A DNA stretch of 64,000 nucleotides from CBDANW01 sp965197825 (GCA_965197825.1 CBDANW010000003.1:2542001-2606000), one strand, 5' to 3'. Positions 1 through 8,650 are shown, numbered from the stretch's first letter. Numbers and translations are program-made. Notes: a model not told the origin generated them from the sequence alone.

Positions 1-1
1 C

Positions 2-616
2 AACCGAGAATCCTACGAGAACTGGAAGGGGTTTTTGCAGGAGATAGTGGCCCGAGGAATGAGGGAGCCGTTGCTCATCGTGACGGACGGGAATCCTGGA
101 GTGCTCAAAGCGATCGCAGAGGTCTTCCCTCGAAGCCTCAAGCAACGTTGCCAGAAGCACCGCCTCGAGAACATCCTGGGCAAGGCTCCGAAGGAAGTGC
201 GCGACGAACTCAAGGCGGCCATCCTTGAGTCGTTCCATGCGAACAGCTACGAGCAAGGGCTGAAGAAGGGTCGGGAGGTGATCGCTCGGTACCGTCAACG
301 ATTCCCGAGCGCGATGAAGTGCATGGAAGAGACCCTCGAAGCGTGTCTTCAGGCGCTACGCCTTCCTGCGGCGCATCACAAAAGGCTTCGCACGTCGAAT
401 CTACTTGAGCGCACGTTCGGAGAGCACAAACGTCGCACAAAGGTCATTCCTCACTTCTTCACCGAGGAGGCCGCGATGAAACTCTCGTTCGCTGTGCTCT
501 TGGCCGTCGCAAACAAATGGCGCGGCGTGAGGATGGATGTCTTCGCCGCTAGGAAAGTCGAGGAGCTTCGCAACGAGCTTCTCCCGCAAGGCACGTCGGA
601 GGAATCAGCAGCTTAA
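2..616 (+). CDS. IS256-family transposase, C-terminal part (cut by window edge)
   Basis: The frame is open from base 2, so the N-terminal half lies outside the window. The protein has the second half of a Mutator/IS256 DDE transposase: the aspartate of VTDGNPG, then the family's Q-R-C-x-x-H-R-x-x-N block (QRCQKHRLEN), and the last acidic residue in NLLERTFGEHKRR. It would cut and join the ends of its own element. The reading frame is clean to the TAA. The sequence just after the stop (617-658) looks like the element's right end and runs directly into a broken NYN gene on the other strand, so this element is probably the cause of that truncation. It differs from the IS256-like transposase at 1335-2040 and from the one in three copies further on. 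Confidence 0.85.
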   Translation, partial: NRESYENWKGFLQEIVARGMREPLLIVTDGNPGVLKAIAEVFPRSLKQRCQKHRLENILGKAPKEVRDELKAAILESFHANSYEQGLKKGREVIARYRQRFPSAMKCMEETLEACLQALRLPAAHHKRLRTSNLLERTFGEHKRRTKVIPHFFTEEAAMKLSFAVLLAVANKWRGVRMDVFAARKVEELRNELLPQGTSEESAA

Positions 617-658
617 CCGAGCGCGGGGAACCGTACGGAGATTTGACAGGAAAATTAA
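617..658. repeat. Right terminal sequence of the IS256-like element
   Basis: This 42-base stretch follows the transposase stop and supplies the stop codon of the truncated NYN gene. A related sequence lies at 17946-17990: both share CGGGGAACC, then a C/GGGA(C/G)ATTT(G/A)ACAGGAAAA core. That makes it likely to be the terminal inverted repeat region of a small IS256-like family, with a solo relic at 17.9 kb. Confidence 0.55.
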
Positions 659-1083
659 GACTTGACCATCGCAGGCACGAGGTCGCTGTCACCAGTAAAG
701 ACGGCAGCAGTAGTAATTTTACCTTTACTAGCAAGTAGGGCCATATCGACCCCTACCATGCAGTCAACCTTTTTTTGTATGAAGATAGGATTTCCTTGAG
801 GATCGTTACCACGATACGCGAGTTTGCCGAGTCTAACTTCAAACCTAGGAAGATGCGAAAGAGCGGTCGTAAAGCCATGCCTTTTAGAATATCGTGATCG
901 CTCCTCGGGGGTTGGTGGATTACTCTGGTAGGGCAAGCAGTGATAGTAGTAGGTTCGTAGGTGTTCGTTTGGCTCGCTCATAACATGAGACAGTTTCTCA
1001 AAGTCAATTCCGGGCCTTTTGTGGTCGTACCGTAGAACCTTCTCAAGGTATCCACCGTCAATGAAGACTGCTGCAACTCCCAC
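655..1083 (-). pseudogene. NYN-domain (LabA/DUF88-like) protein, C-terminus lost
   Basis: The protein has the PIN-like NYN fold signature: FIDGGYL at the N-terminus, KKVDCMVGVDMALLA in the middle and FTGDSDLVPAM near the end. These carry the conserved acidic residues of the presumed metal site, so an RNase or nucleotide-processing role is expected from the family. Reading stops seven residues after the GDSD motif, where the IS end supplies a TAA; family members run on by a helix and a further strand, so the C-terminus is missing. I prefer the GTG start at 1083, preceded by AGGGAGAG about 8 bases upstream; the upstream ATG at 1113 would put the start inside a perfect palindrome. Two inverted repeats lie just upstream. 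Confidence 0.75.
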
Positions 1084-1100
1084 AACTACTCTCTCCCTAA

Positions 1101-1135
1101 TACATAAGCCCATGGGCTAGCCATGGGCTTATGTA
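1101..1135. promoter_or_regulatory. Perfect 15-bp inverted repeat upstream of the NYN gene
   Basis: TACATAAGCCCATGG and its exact reverse complement are separated by five bases. The arms sit 18 bases upstream of the chosen GTG start. Such a hairpin could be an operator, a leader hairpin that hides the ribosome binding site, or a terminator for plus-strand transcription (TAATCTTTT follows). The sequence does not decide between these. Confidence 0.6.
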
Positions 1136-1144
1136 TAATCTTTT

Positions 1145-1170
1145 CCAGGAGTACTCACAGGAACTCCTGG
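1145..1170. promoter_or_regulatory. Second inverted repeat upstream of the NYN gene
   Basis: CCAGGAGT at 1145-1152 is matched by ACTCCTGG at 1163-1170, with a 10-base loop. It lies 9 bases beyond the 15-bp palindrome, so the NYN leader would carry two hairpins in series. From 1171 to 1334 nothing else is recognisable apart from the probable left end of the next IS. Confidence 0.45.
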
Positions 1171-1334
1171 GTCCATTTTGAAGCGGAATTATAGACGAAG
1201 AATCTTCATTTGTCAAGTGGTATTTTTCTGTATGAAAGTGTGCCAATCTTAGTTGGGAATTGAAACGGCTCCAAACCCCGTGGTTTGATGACGTTTGAAC
1301 GAACAACATCAAGCGGCAAGAGAAAGGAGCCGAG

Positions 1335-2040
1335 ATGGGAAGTCTGCTACGTTCAGTCAAGAAACGCAAGAAGTCACGTCGTTTGGGTGCGGTCGCGCTC
1401 GTGAGTCGCGAGGAGTACGCGGAGCTCGATCTGGATGCCAAGATAGAGATGATCCGTTCGTTGGTCCCCCTGGGGCTAATGCGCGTTCACGAGTTGCTCG
1501 ACGACGAAGTGAAAGGCGTTGGCCGGGGGGCGATACGCTCGCAAGGAAGAGTCGGTGCGTGGTCGCCGTCACGGAACCAACCCGGGCACGGTAGGGCTTG
1601 CCGGCCAGCGGGTACCGATCCGTGTGCCCCGGGTTCGGAGCATCGAGGGAGGAGAGATTCCGCTGCGGTCGTACGAGGCGCTGAGCCACGGCGGTGAGGT
1701 GAATGATCTACTGCTGAAACGAGTTCTCTACGGAATCTCCTGTCGCAACTACGAGGCGGCAGCGGAAGCGATTCCGGGCGCCATCGGGCTGTCGAGCTCG
1801 ACGGTGTCCCGAGAGTTCGTTGAAGCAAGCGCGACGAAGCTCCGAGAGATGCAGGAACGGGATCTATCCGGCGAGGATGTGGTGGCGCTGTTTCTAGACG
1901 GGAAGACGTTCGCCGACGCCACGATGGTTGTGGCGCTGGGCATTACGCTTTCCGGGGAAAAACGCTTCTTGGGCTTCGTGGAGACGGACACGGAGAACGC
2001 GCAGGTGTTGACGCCGTTTCTGCGTTCACTGCTTGATCAG
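1335..2040 (+). pseudogene. IS256-family transposase, N-terminal part, frameshifted
   Basis: The start ATG has AAAGGAG upstream. The first 63 or so residues are in one frame; after a run of six G at about 1524-1529 the protein continues one frame away (GGRYARKEESV onward). It has the N-terminal DNA-binding region and the first catalytic aspartate in ALFLDGKTFAD, then stops matching after RSLLDQ at about 2040. The second aspartate and the glutamate are absent. It is not the same element as the transposase at the left edge or the three-copy IS256 elements. The break at 2040 coincides with the end of a truncated membrane-protein gene on the other strand, so this element probably interrupted that gene. 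Confidence 0.75.
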
Positions 2041-2051
2041 CCGGTCGGTTT

Positions 2052-2360
2052 TCATACCCCAGTTGCACCGCAGCGAGTGAAACTCGCGCCGGGCCGCGTT
2101 GTACCCGACCAGGCCAGCACCAGCAACGCGCCGCCGAGCGGGTAGGCCAGCCCGCGCGGAAGCGGAAGCAGCCAGGCCGACCACCACGACGCCAGCAGCG
2201 AACAGACGCTCGGCCCAAGGTAGGCGACAAAGGCGGCGATGACCGTCGGCACGGTGACCCGGCCCGATCGCGCGCGTTCCACGTGGGCGCGTCTCAGCGC
2301 GATGAAACCGCCGGCGGCAAGAGAGGCGGCGCCGACCGCCACCAGAATCAGACCTCGCAT
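2052..2360 (-). pseudogene. Small membrane protein, N-terminal fragment
   Basis: From the ATG at 2360 the reading frame gives MRGLILVAVGAASLAAGG, a second hydrophobic stretch around TVIAAFVAYLGPSVC and a third around GLAYPLGGALLVLAW, so three membrane segments are likely. The match to any plausible fold ends at 2052-2060, where the IS256 remnant begins. The layout recalls the start of isoprenylcysteine methyltransferase-like membrane proteins, but no catalytic motif is left to test this. An inner-membrane location is inferred from hydrophobicity only. Confidence 0.4.
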
Positions 2361-2474
2361 CGCGCGTTCAGTATCAGTCCTCGCGTTCAGGTCGGGTTGT
2401 GCGTCGTCCGGTTTTCGCGGCGTTGCACACATCAGCGCGCAACGGCCGGCGTAGTCCTGTCGCTCTTCGCGTCG

Positions 2475-2520
2475 TGTCCGAGAATACAAACGAACTCAAG
2501 ACAGGCGCGCCTGGACCCCG
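2475..2520. repeat. Diverged left end of the 198-bp inverted-repeat element
   Basis: The sequence starting TGTCCGAGAATACAAACGA, and the roughly 20 bases after it, closely resembles the left 45 bases of the element at 34067-34264 (TGTCCAAAAACACAAACGA, followed by GGCGCGCC). Beyond about 2520 the similarity is lost. It is a fragment only. Confidence 0.45.
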
Positions 2521-2626
2521 TCGTGTCTGAAAACGCGAAGGGAGCCGGAAGCGGCTACCAGCAGATGTCGGACTAAACCCTGAATCTCCAGACGCGCGAA
2601 GAGCGATTTTCCCGAGAGCTAGCTCG

Positions 2627-2747
2627 GGCCGAGCCTTGAGGGCTGCGATGAGAGCGCGAACGAACGACGAAATCATGCAGGCATGATGCCGGCAGACTGG
2701 AGACTAATCCAGTTCGATGCGCGCGGATGAATAAATAGAAGGCACAG
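2627..2747 (+). repeat. Repeat A, long form
   Basis: About 120 bases shared with 4985-5098 (same strand) and 30221-30315 (opposite strand). It contains an ATCATGC..GCATGAT palindrome and ends in GATGAATAAATAGAAGGCAC. The last 22 bases also occur alone at 19563, 20142 and 52050. The shared end joins different sequence each time, as expected for the end of an insertion sequence whose body has been lost. Confidence 0.6.
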
Positions 2748-2749
2748 CC

Positions 2750-2955
2750 CTCTCGAATCTCGGCCATACGGTAGCCAGGAGCACCATCGCCGATATTCTG
2801 CGGAAGCACGGCATCGAGCCCGCGCCGGAGCGAGGCGAGCGGACGTCGTGGCGCACGTTTCTCCCCGCCCATTGGGAAACCGTTGCTGCGACCGACTTTT
2901 TCACCGTCGAGGTCGCCACGGTCCGCAGGCTCGTAACCTACTACGTGCTCGTTGT
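2750..2955 (+). pseudogene. Integrase-core transposase fragment, diverged
   Basis: Starting right after repeat A, the frame beginning LSNLGH gives IADILRKHGIEPAPERGE, then AHWETVAATDFFTVEV. This lines up with the central part of the integrase-core transposases at 28431 and 52244 (TIKRLLADHGIAPAPERG, AHWGAIAATDLFTVEV), including the first catalytic aspartate in AATD. The similarity ends near VTYYVLVVTGS. It is clearly more diverged than the other copies, so it comes from an older or different element. Confidence 0.7.
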
Positions 2956-2984
2956 CACGGGCTCGCCTATCGTTGAGCCCGTGC

Positions 2985-3017
2985 CGCGTCGGCGGGTCTC
3001 CGCGAATTTCGACAACG
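2985..3017 (+). repeat. 33-bp repeat, copy 1
   Basis: CGCGTCGGC, then GGT, then TCCGCGAATTTCGA, then AACG. It matches 5661-5693 at 30 of 33 positions. Neither copy sits in a recognised gene; the surroundings are IS debris. Confidence 0.6.
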
Positions 3018-3070
3018 CCTCCAGGATTCGAGCTTTCGGCTCAGTTCGAATTTTCGGACATGACGCGGTT

Positions 3071-3123
3071 CAAGCTGCTGATTTATGGTTTATTTCAAAA
3101 GGGCCGAGTTTTGGCACAGGACG
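3071..3123 (+). repeat. Repeat B: terminal repeat of the integrase-core IS, solo
   Basis: This is the reverse complement of the end that begins CGTCCTGTGCCAAAACTCGG and continues through AAATAGACC, ATAAATCAGC and AGCTTAG. The same end is attached to the transposase copies at 28303 and 52197 and occurs about a dozen times in the window. From 3124 to 3295 there is no convincing gene. A frame reading RDAAVVEALQTVVAANP recalls the linker of IS407-type OrfB but is too short to assign. Confidence 0.7.
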
Positions 3124-3295
3124 CCCTCGTATGCCCCACCGGTGGACACCACCACGCGGGACGCGGCGGTGGTCGAGGCGCTGCAAACCGTAGTCGCGGC
3201 CAATCCAAAGATTCCGGGAATTTACTGATGGACAATCACTTCATCCAGGGAGCGGATTGGTCAAGCAGGTCAATCGTGAGAATATTGGATCGAGC

Positions 3296-3943
3296 ATGAA
3301 GAAACGTTCCCTCCGATACGCTGGCGACAAGGCCGTTCGCGCTGTATTGGAGCGTTATGCGTGTCCGACGTCATTCCATGTCGTCCGCACACGACTCCTC
3401 GGCAACATCGCGACGCCCAAGCTCGACGCATCGCCCCTCCGGGCTATAGAGAGCTGTTGGGAAGGTGAGCTGCCGGAGTTCGACAATGTCGGCGCAGCCA
3501 ATGAGCTATTCGAGTCCCTGATGGGGCTTTGGAACGAACTGGCAAGGCATCAATCAGCAACCAAGCCGTTCCGTTTGACGCGGATGGAGGCTAAGCCGGA
3601 TACGGATGACATTCGCCGTCTGTGCCGGACCCGCACCGAGGAGCTCGAAGGCTTCATCGACGGACTGTTCGGTGACGCGGAGCTCATGGATCTGCCCGAG
3701 TGGGCCAACGAGGCTCTGGACAACCTCGGCCAAGTCCATACCAAGACCCGCGGTATCATCGATCTCCTGGAGAGAGAGTCGGCGTTACCGGCGTCAGAGG
3801 GGGACCTGAGGGGAATTCTCAAGGAGGTTGGGGAGCTCTCACACATCGCAGAGAAAGAACTGCACGCGGTGATGCTTGCCTGCAAGCGCGCCCGCCAACA
3901 GACCCTTTCCACTATCGCCGTGGGCAAGCCCACCGTCCATTGA
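3296..3943 (+). CDS. Conserved-looking hypothetical protein, 215 aa
   Basis: I do not recognise this protein. The ATG at 3296 opens MKKRSLRYAGDKAVRAVLERY and the frame runs cleanly to a TGA. It is a soluble, mainly helical protein rich in charged residues, with no signal peptide, no membrane segment and no catalytic motif that I can identify. Its composition is that of a real gene, and it is the only complete non-IS gene in the first 5.8 kb. An upstream start at 3257 is possible but would begin in sequence derived from IS remnants. The stop lies about 120 bases before the IS630 fragment. Confidence 0.6.
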   Translation: MKKRSLRYAGDKAVRAVLERYACPTSFHVVRTRLLGNIATPKLDASPLRAIESCWEGELPEFDNVGAANELFESLMGLWNELARHQSATKPFRLTRMEAKPDTDDIRRLCRTRTEELEGFIDGLFGDAELMDLPEWANEALDNLGQVHTKTRGIIDLLERESALPASEGDLRGILKEVGELSHIAEKELHAVMLACKRARQQTLSTIAVGKPTVH

Positions 3944-4062
3944 AGGGAAGTGTCACGAGCAGCCGGAAGTAGTTCTCACCGAGGCGATGTTCCGGAAGCG
4001 GCGTCGCTCCGATGCCGATTGATGCGGCTCGTGGCCGTCGAAAGTGCTGCTAGGAGGGCTTG

Positions 4063-4832
4063 CGCGGATGACGCGCGGATCGCTCGGATGTTGCTCTTGC
4101 TGGCAGACGGTGCAAGCTATACACAGGTGCAGCAGACGGTGGGCTGCACGGCGCCTTTTATCAGCAAGTGGAAACGCCGATTCTTGGAGGAGCGTCTGGC
4201 AGGTCTGTACGCGCGTCACGAGGGGCGTCCGATTCAAGTGCTCACGCCTCGGATGGAAGCACGGATTCTTTCGTGGACGCAGAAAAAACCGACCGACGGC
4301 TCGACTCACTGGAGCACGCGTCGACTTGCGAAGAAGCTGGGAATCCATCACATGATGGTGGCTCGCACTTGGAAAAAGCATGGTCTCCAGCCACACCGAA
4401 TTGAGCATTACAAGGCCTCCAACGATCCGGATTTCGAGACGAAGGCAGCGGATATCATCGGTCTATATATGAATCCACCTCAGCACGCTGCGGTGTTTTG
4501 TATTGATGAGAAAACGGCGATCCAAGCCCTGGATCGACGGGACCCGATCTTGCCGTTGTCTCCCGGGCGGGCCGAGCGACACGGTTTCGAGTACGTCCGG
4601 CATGGAACGCTTTCTCTCTACGCCGCCTTCGACACGAAGACGGGGGTGGTTTTGGGCAAGACTGTCCGCCGCCATACCAGCCAGGAGTTCGTCGCCTTCT
4701 TGGAGCAGCTGGTTGCGAGCCAAAAGCGAAAGCGCGAAATACATGTCATCCTCGACAATCTATCGGCTCACAAGACCGCCAAGGTCGCACAGTTCCTCGA
4801 GGCCAACCCAAAAGTCCGACTCCACTTCACAG
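4063..4832 (+). pseudogene. IS630-family transposase, truncated at both ends
   Basis: From about 4063 to 4832 this is almost identical to the complete IS630 transposase at 60873-61940. It keeps the helix-turn-helix region (YTQVQQTVGCTAPFISKWKRRF) and two catalytic aspartates (CIDEKTAIQ and VILDNLSAHKT). The third acidic residue, in NKIELWFSKIER of the full copy, is missing because the sequence leaves the element after RLHFT. The first 50 residues and the left terminal repeat are also missing. Sequence from 4833 to 4984 is non-coding; it contains an 8-bp inverted repeat, GGTCCAGG (4914-4921) with CCTGGACC (4933-4940). Confidence 0.85.
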
Positions 4833-4984
4833 ATGTCGGCGATTCGAGTTCCCCGTACGCGCAGGGAAAACACCGTCCAGCAAGGGGATGCCACGCTCCC
4901 GAGCGGAAACCTGGGTCCAGGCCCGGGCCGCACCTGGACCAGAACGTGCTAGCCCGCTGCGCCGCGGTAGCCCCGGCCTCGATT

Positions 4985-5098
4985 CTAGGTCCTCTAGAGA
5001 CGAGAGCGGGAACCAACGACGAAATCATGCCGGCATGGTCCCGGCAGACCGGAGACTAATCAAGTTCGGTGCGCGCGGATGAATAAATAGAAGGCACA
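4985..5098 (+). repeat. Repeat A, long form, second copy
   Basis: It matches 2627-2747, with the ATCATGC..GCATG palindrome in slightly changed form and the same GATGAATAAATAGAAGGCAC end. It runs straight into the start of an IS3 orfA. Confidence 0.6.
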
Positions 5099-5154
5099 CC
5101 CTGAAACGGGTCCAGATGTAATCTCATAATCTGGGTCGTGGAAGGGAGGTCGAA

Positions 5155-5235
5155 ATGGGGAAGAAGCGACACAGCGCTGAGCAGATCGTGCGCAAGCTTA
5201 GGGAGGCGGAGGTCGAGCTGGCCAAGGGAGCGAGA
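5155..5235 (+). pseudogene. IS3-family orfA, N-terminal fragment
   Basis: GGAAGGGAGGTCGAA precedes an ATG that opens MGKKRHSAEQIVRKLREAEV, the typical start of IS407-group OrfA helix-turn-helix proteins. The match ends after ELAKGA at about 5235. The 56 bases before the start are probably the element's left end. This is not the IS3 element found in two full copies elsewhere in the window. Confidence 0.75.
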
Positions 5236-5840
5236 CCTGTCGATTTGTGGCTGTGCTCCGCAAAAAAGTCAATCCAGCGTTGATTGCGCGGTCTAGACTT
5301 GCCATGATCGACTGCTTCGCGCCGGTCGACCCGATGGCCGTGAGGTCAAAATACTCATGCGGCTTCCCGATGGTAGAAACGTAGCAACCCGCCAAGCCAT
5401 TCACGGGAGCGCACCGTGCGCTCGGACTGAGGTAACTACTCGTTGCGCAGGACCAACTCCTCATCCACGGACCCTGAGATGTAGCTCACCGTGGTATTCC
5501 AGTCCATCGCGACCCCTTCCGCTGAACTGGAATACGTATCCGACCGCGATGGCGGATTCAAGCGGTCTTTGGAAAGGTGCAAACTATTGACCAGCTGGGC
5601 GTTCGAGTATTTTGACCAGACGGAGGTCTGCTCGGGATCGTCTATCGCAGATCCAATACACGCGTCGGCTGGTATCCGCGAATTTCGAGAACGTGTGCTC
5701 CGCAAAAAGTCGGTCCAGCTGTACGCGATCTTTTTTTGCGGATCACAAGCCCATGATCCGGCAGGCTTTGGATGGATGTTGTCCAAGAACGATTAGAAAC
5801 CCTTTTGGAGTGCAGTACAATTGAAAGTGAGGAGGGCACG
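5236..5840. other. Unassigned stretch with internal repeats
   Basis: No gene here is convincing. A minus-strand frame at 5436-5786 (about 116 aa) and an overlapping one at 5198-5464 look composed like coding sequence, but have no recognised motif. GTGCTCCGCAAAAA followed by GTC occurs twice (5253 and 5695). An inverted repeat pairs TCCGCAAAAA at 5699-5708 with TTTTTGCGGA at 5733-5742. The second 33-bp repeat copy lies at 5661-5693. Confidence 0.4.
5661..5693 (+). repeat. 33-bp repeat, copy 2
   Basis: It differs at three positions from 2985-3017 and shares the TCCGCGAATTTCGA core. Directly downstream is the TCCGCAAAAA / TTTTTGCGGA inverted repeat, so this copy may sit next to a small structured site. 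Confidence 0.6.
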
Positions 5841-6110
5841 ATGCACTTCAATATCAAGGCGCTGGCATTGACTTCTAGTGTGATCTGGGGAGGGGCGCTG
5901 CTGTTTGTGGGCCTCGCCAACCTGGTCTGGGCCGATTACGGCCAAGCTTTTCTGAACCTCATGGCATCGGTGTATCCCGGCTACGATGCGGCGGCCTCAA
6001 TCGGACAAGTGATGCTGATGACTGTCTATGGACTCGTGGACGGGGCGGTCGCGGGACTCATCTTCGGATGGCTTTACAATCGCTTGGCCGCCGGGGCCCG
6101 CTCAGCGTAG
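5841..6110 (+). CDS. Small two-helix membrane protein (holin-like / DUF5676-like)
   Basis: The protein is 89 residues long. The start ATG is preceded by GAGGAGG at 8 bases, which decides it over the upstream ATG at 5772. Residues 8-30 (ALTSSVIWGGALLFVGLANL) and about 55-80 (IGQVMLMTVYGLVDGAVAGLIFG) are membrane segments with a short loop containing YPGYDAA. This pattern is shared by small bacterial membrane proteins annotated as bacteriophage holin-like or DUF5676. The function is unknown. Repeat debris lies downstream and no operon partner is visible. Confidence 0.7.
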   Translation: MHFNIKALALTSSVIWGGALLFVGLANLVWADYGQAFLNLMASVYPGYDAAASIGQVMLMTVYGLVDGAVAGLIFGWLYNRLAAGARSA

Positions 6111-6184
6111 CGTGAAAACAGCTTCAGGCACACGCTTCGATATTCGCTCTCGACTAGGTGGTCATCTGCATGGTGACGACCCGC

Positions 6185-6262
6185 CCGCCCAAGACGATTG
6201 TAAAGCCCATGGCCCTTGGCCCGGTCACAAACACAGACACAGACACTAAGTTGCTGATTTAT
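6185..6262 (-). repeat. Left-end fragment of the integrase-core IS
   Basis: It matches the sequence between terminal repeat and start codon of the copies at 28303 and 52197 (GCTTTACAATCGTCT, GGGCCAAGGGCC, then the AGCAACTTAG type end), in reverse orientation. It is cut by the left end of the IS5 element. The same sequence borders the right end of the other large IS5 copy at 47307. Confidence 0.6.
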
Positions 6263-7415
6263 TGCCTTGGTGCACAACTCGCGATCTCGGTCCACAATTG
6301 TCCTGTACTCGCGGATACGAGGTTCCCCATGAGCATTTTCAAACGCACTCAGCGGAAGTATGTGAAGAAGGCCTATCGCGTGAGGAATTGGCGTGAATAT
6401 GAGGCGGGTCTACGCAACCGCGGGAGCCTGACCGTCTGGATCTCGCTCACCGCCGGCAAGCTTGTGAACTGGGACGCGCCCCGGCCAAGGAGGAGGAAAC
6501 CGGGCCGTCAACGCAAGTACTCGAACCACGCCATCGAGACGGCTGTCACCCTGGGCATGGTGTTTCATCTGTCATCTAGGCAGAGCGAGGGATTGCTGCG
6601 GTCGTTGTTCGCTCTGATGAAGCTAGACAATGATGTGCCCGATCACACCACGCTCTCGAGGCGCAAGCCGAATCTGGGTAAGGTCCCCTTCTACCAAGTC
6701 AAGCAGAAGACGCCGTTGCACATCTTGATCGACAGCAGCGGTCTCGCTGTCCACGCCGGCCAGCTGCGCAGAGCACAAAAGAGCAGGGACTATCGCAAGC
6801 TCCATCTGTGTGTCGACGAGCAGAGTGGCGAAGTCGTCGCCGGCGAGCTGACGAGCAAAAGAGCCCGCGATTCATCGCGGGTTGCATCGCTTGTCGGACA
6901 GATCGACAGTCCCATCTCATCGGCCAGAGCTGACACCGCATACGACGCCGGCGGCGGAGCTCTTGTCAATAGGTGTGTAAAAAAGTTCAGGCAGCAGCAA
7001 CCTTCGACGACTCCGTTACCCTGTCTCCATCTTCAAATCGAACGCCCAGGTGAACCTCTCGCATCAGCTCCGGTGCGTTGAGCCGGCGAAAATTCTTCTC
7101 CGCAACCAGAAGCAGTTTGAAGATTGTCGCAGTGGCGGACTCGACTTTCTTGAACCTTTTGGCCGCATCCGTTCTCAATCTCAGTGCAGCGAACGGTGAC
7201 TCCACGACGTTGCTCGTGCGAAGGTGTTGCCAGTGAGGCTTGGGAAAGGAATAAAAGCTGACCATCCGCTCCCAGTCCTCGTCGAGCACGTGCGCGGCCC
7301 CCGGAAGACCCTTGCGCAAGCACCAATCCTGGAACTTGGCCTTCTTCGTCTCGCACTCCTGCAGGCTGGTGGCGTAGGGGATCGCTGAACCGCCCCGGAT
7401 TTTCCGGAGACTGTT

Positions 7416-8333
7416 TTAGTTGAGTCTCGCCATCTCTAGCGAGCCTTCCTGCGACCGATAGTAGTTCATCTCGTACTCGACGGGGGAGACATTACCGATC
7501 GGCTCCAAGAGTCGTTGCGTGTTGTACCAATGGACCCACTCGAGGGTGGCGAACTCAACGTCTTCGAGACCACGCCAGGGCCCACGTCGACGGATCACCT
7601 CGGTCTTGTAGAGGCCGATGATGGATTCAGCCAAAGCGTTATCGTAAGAGTCGCCTCGGCTGCCGACGGACGGCTCAATACCCGCCTCGGCGAGCCGCTC
7701 GGTGTAACGGATCGAGACGTACTGCACGCCGCGGTCGCTGTGATGCACCAATGGGTGTTCTGGGTTTAGTCGGCGCTCGTGCAGCGCCTGCTCCAACGCA
7801 TCGAGAGCGATGCCGGCAGTCAACGATGTCGTCGCTCGCCAACCAACGATGAGTCGAGCGAAGACGTCGATGACGAAGGCGACATACACGAAGCCGCGCC
7901 ACGTGGCGATGTAGGTCAGGTCCGAAACCCAGAGCTCGTTCGGGCGTGTGGCGTTGAAGTCGCGCTCCACGAGGTCCATCGGGCGAGCGCCGCTCGAATC
8001 CGGCTTCGTCGTCTTGAATCGACGTCCACGGACCGCCCCCTGGAGACCCATTTCACGCATCAGACGGGCCACCGTGCATCGAGCCACGTCGCGGCCCTCA
8101 CGGCACAGCTGACGCCAGACCTTGCGCACGCCATACACGTCAAAGTTCTCTTGCCGTACACGACGAATCTCGCCGCGGAGTTGGACGTCGCGCTTCGCTC
8201 TCGCTGGCTGGCGGCTTGGGTCCTTCTCTCTCGCTTTCTGCTCGTAATAGGTCGACGGGGCGATCGGGAGCATCCGGCAGATCGGCTCGACCCCGTATTT
8301 TTCACGGTTCGCGTCCACGAACAACACATTCAC
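7416..8333 (-). CDS. IS3-family transposase OrfB (catalytic subunit)
   Basis: The rve integrase domain is complete: WVSDLTYIAT (Asp), LVHHSDRGVQY (Asp) and DNALAESIIGLYKTE (Glu), plus the N-terminal HTH_21 region with YGVRKVWRQL. OrfB starts with GTG inside the last codons of OrfA; the stop and start overlap as GTGA. In IS3 elements OrfB is normally made as an OrfAB fusion by -1 frameshifting, and the -1 frame here gives a continuous RRPTEVNVLFVDANREKYG junction. It cuts and joins the IS ends. Confidence 0.92.
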   Translation of the reverse strand: MNVLFVDANREKYGVEPICRMLPIAPSTYYEQKAREKDPSRQPARAKRDVQLRGEIRRVRQENFDVYGVRKVWRQLCREGRDVARCTVARLMREMGLQGAVRGRRFKTTKPDSSGARPMDLVERDFNATRPNELWVSDLTYIATWRGFVYVAFVIDVFARLIVGWRATTSLTAGIALDALEQALHERRLNPEHPLVHHSDRGVQYVSIRYTERLAEAGIEPSVGSRGDSYDNALAESIIGLYKTEVIRRRGPWRGLEDVEFATLEWVHWYNTQRLLEPIGNVSPVEYEMNYYRSQEGSLEMARLN

Positions 8334-8650
8334 CTCGGTCGGCGGTCGAGACCAGCCTGGGCGAAAAACGCCGACGCCTTGAGAAGGATCTCGTTCGCCC
8401 GCTTTAGCTCACGGTTCTCTCGCTCAAGCTCCTTCAGCCGCTGACGCTCGTCCGTCGTCAGTCCCGCTCGTTTCCCAGCATCACGCTCTGCTCGCCGCAC
8501 CCACGTGCGTAGCGTTTCCCGCGTACAGTCAATCTTCGACGCAATCGATGAGATCGCTGACCACTGAGATTCGTGCTGAGCCTGCTGGTCGAAAACCATC
8601 CGCACTGCGCGCTCTTTTACCTCCGGTGAATACCTGCTTCGTCTTGTCAT
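8330..8650 (-). CDS. IS3-family OrfA (helix-turn-helix, leucine zipper)
   Basis: A 106-aa protein. Residues 1-60 form the HTH_Tnp_1 domain (YSPEVKERAVRMVFDQQ, DCTRETLRTWVRRAE); residues 70-95 form a heptad helix (LKELERENRELKRANEILLKASAFF) used for multimerisation. It binds the terminal repeats and is the N-terminal part of the OrfAB fusion. The ATG lies 50 bases inside the right end of the element. It overlaps OrfB by four bases. Confidence 0.92.
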   Translation of the reverse strand: MTRRSRYSPEVKERAVRMVFDQQAQHESQWSAISSIASKIDCTRETLRTWVRRAERDAGKRAGLTTDERQRLKELERENRELKRANEILLKASAFFAQAGLDRRPR

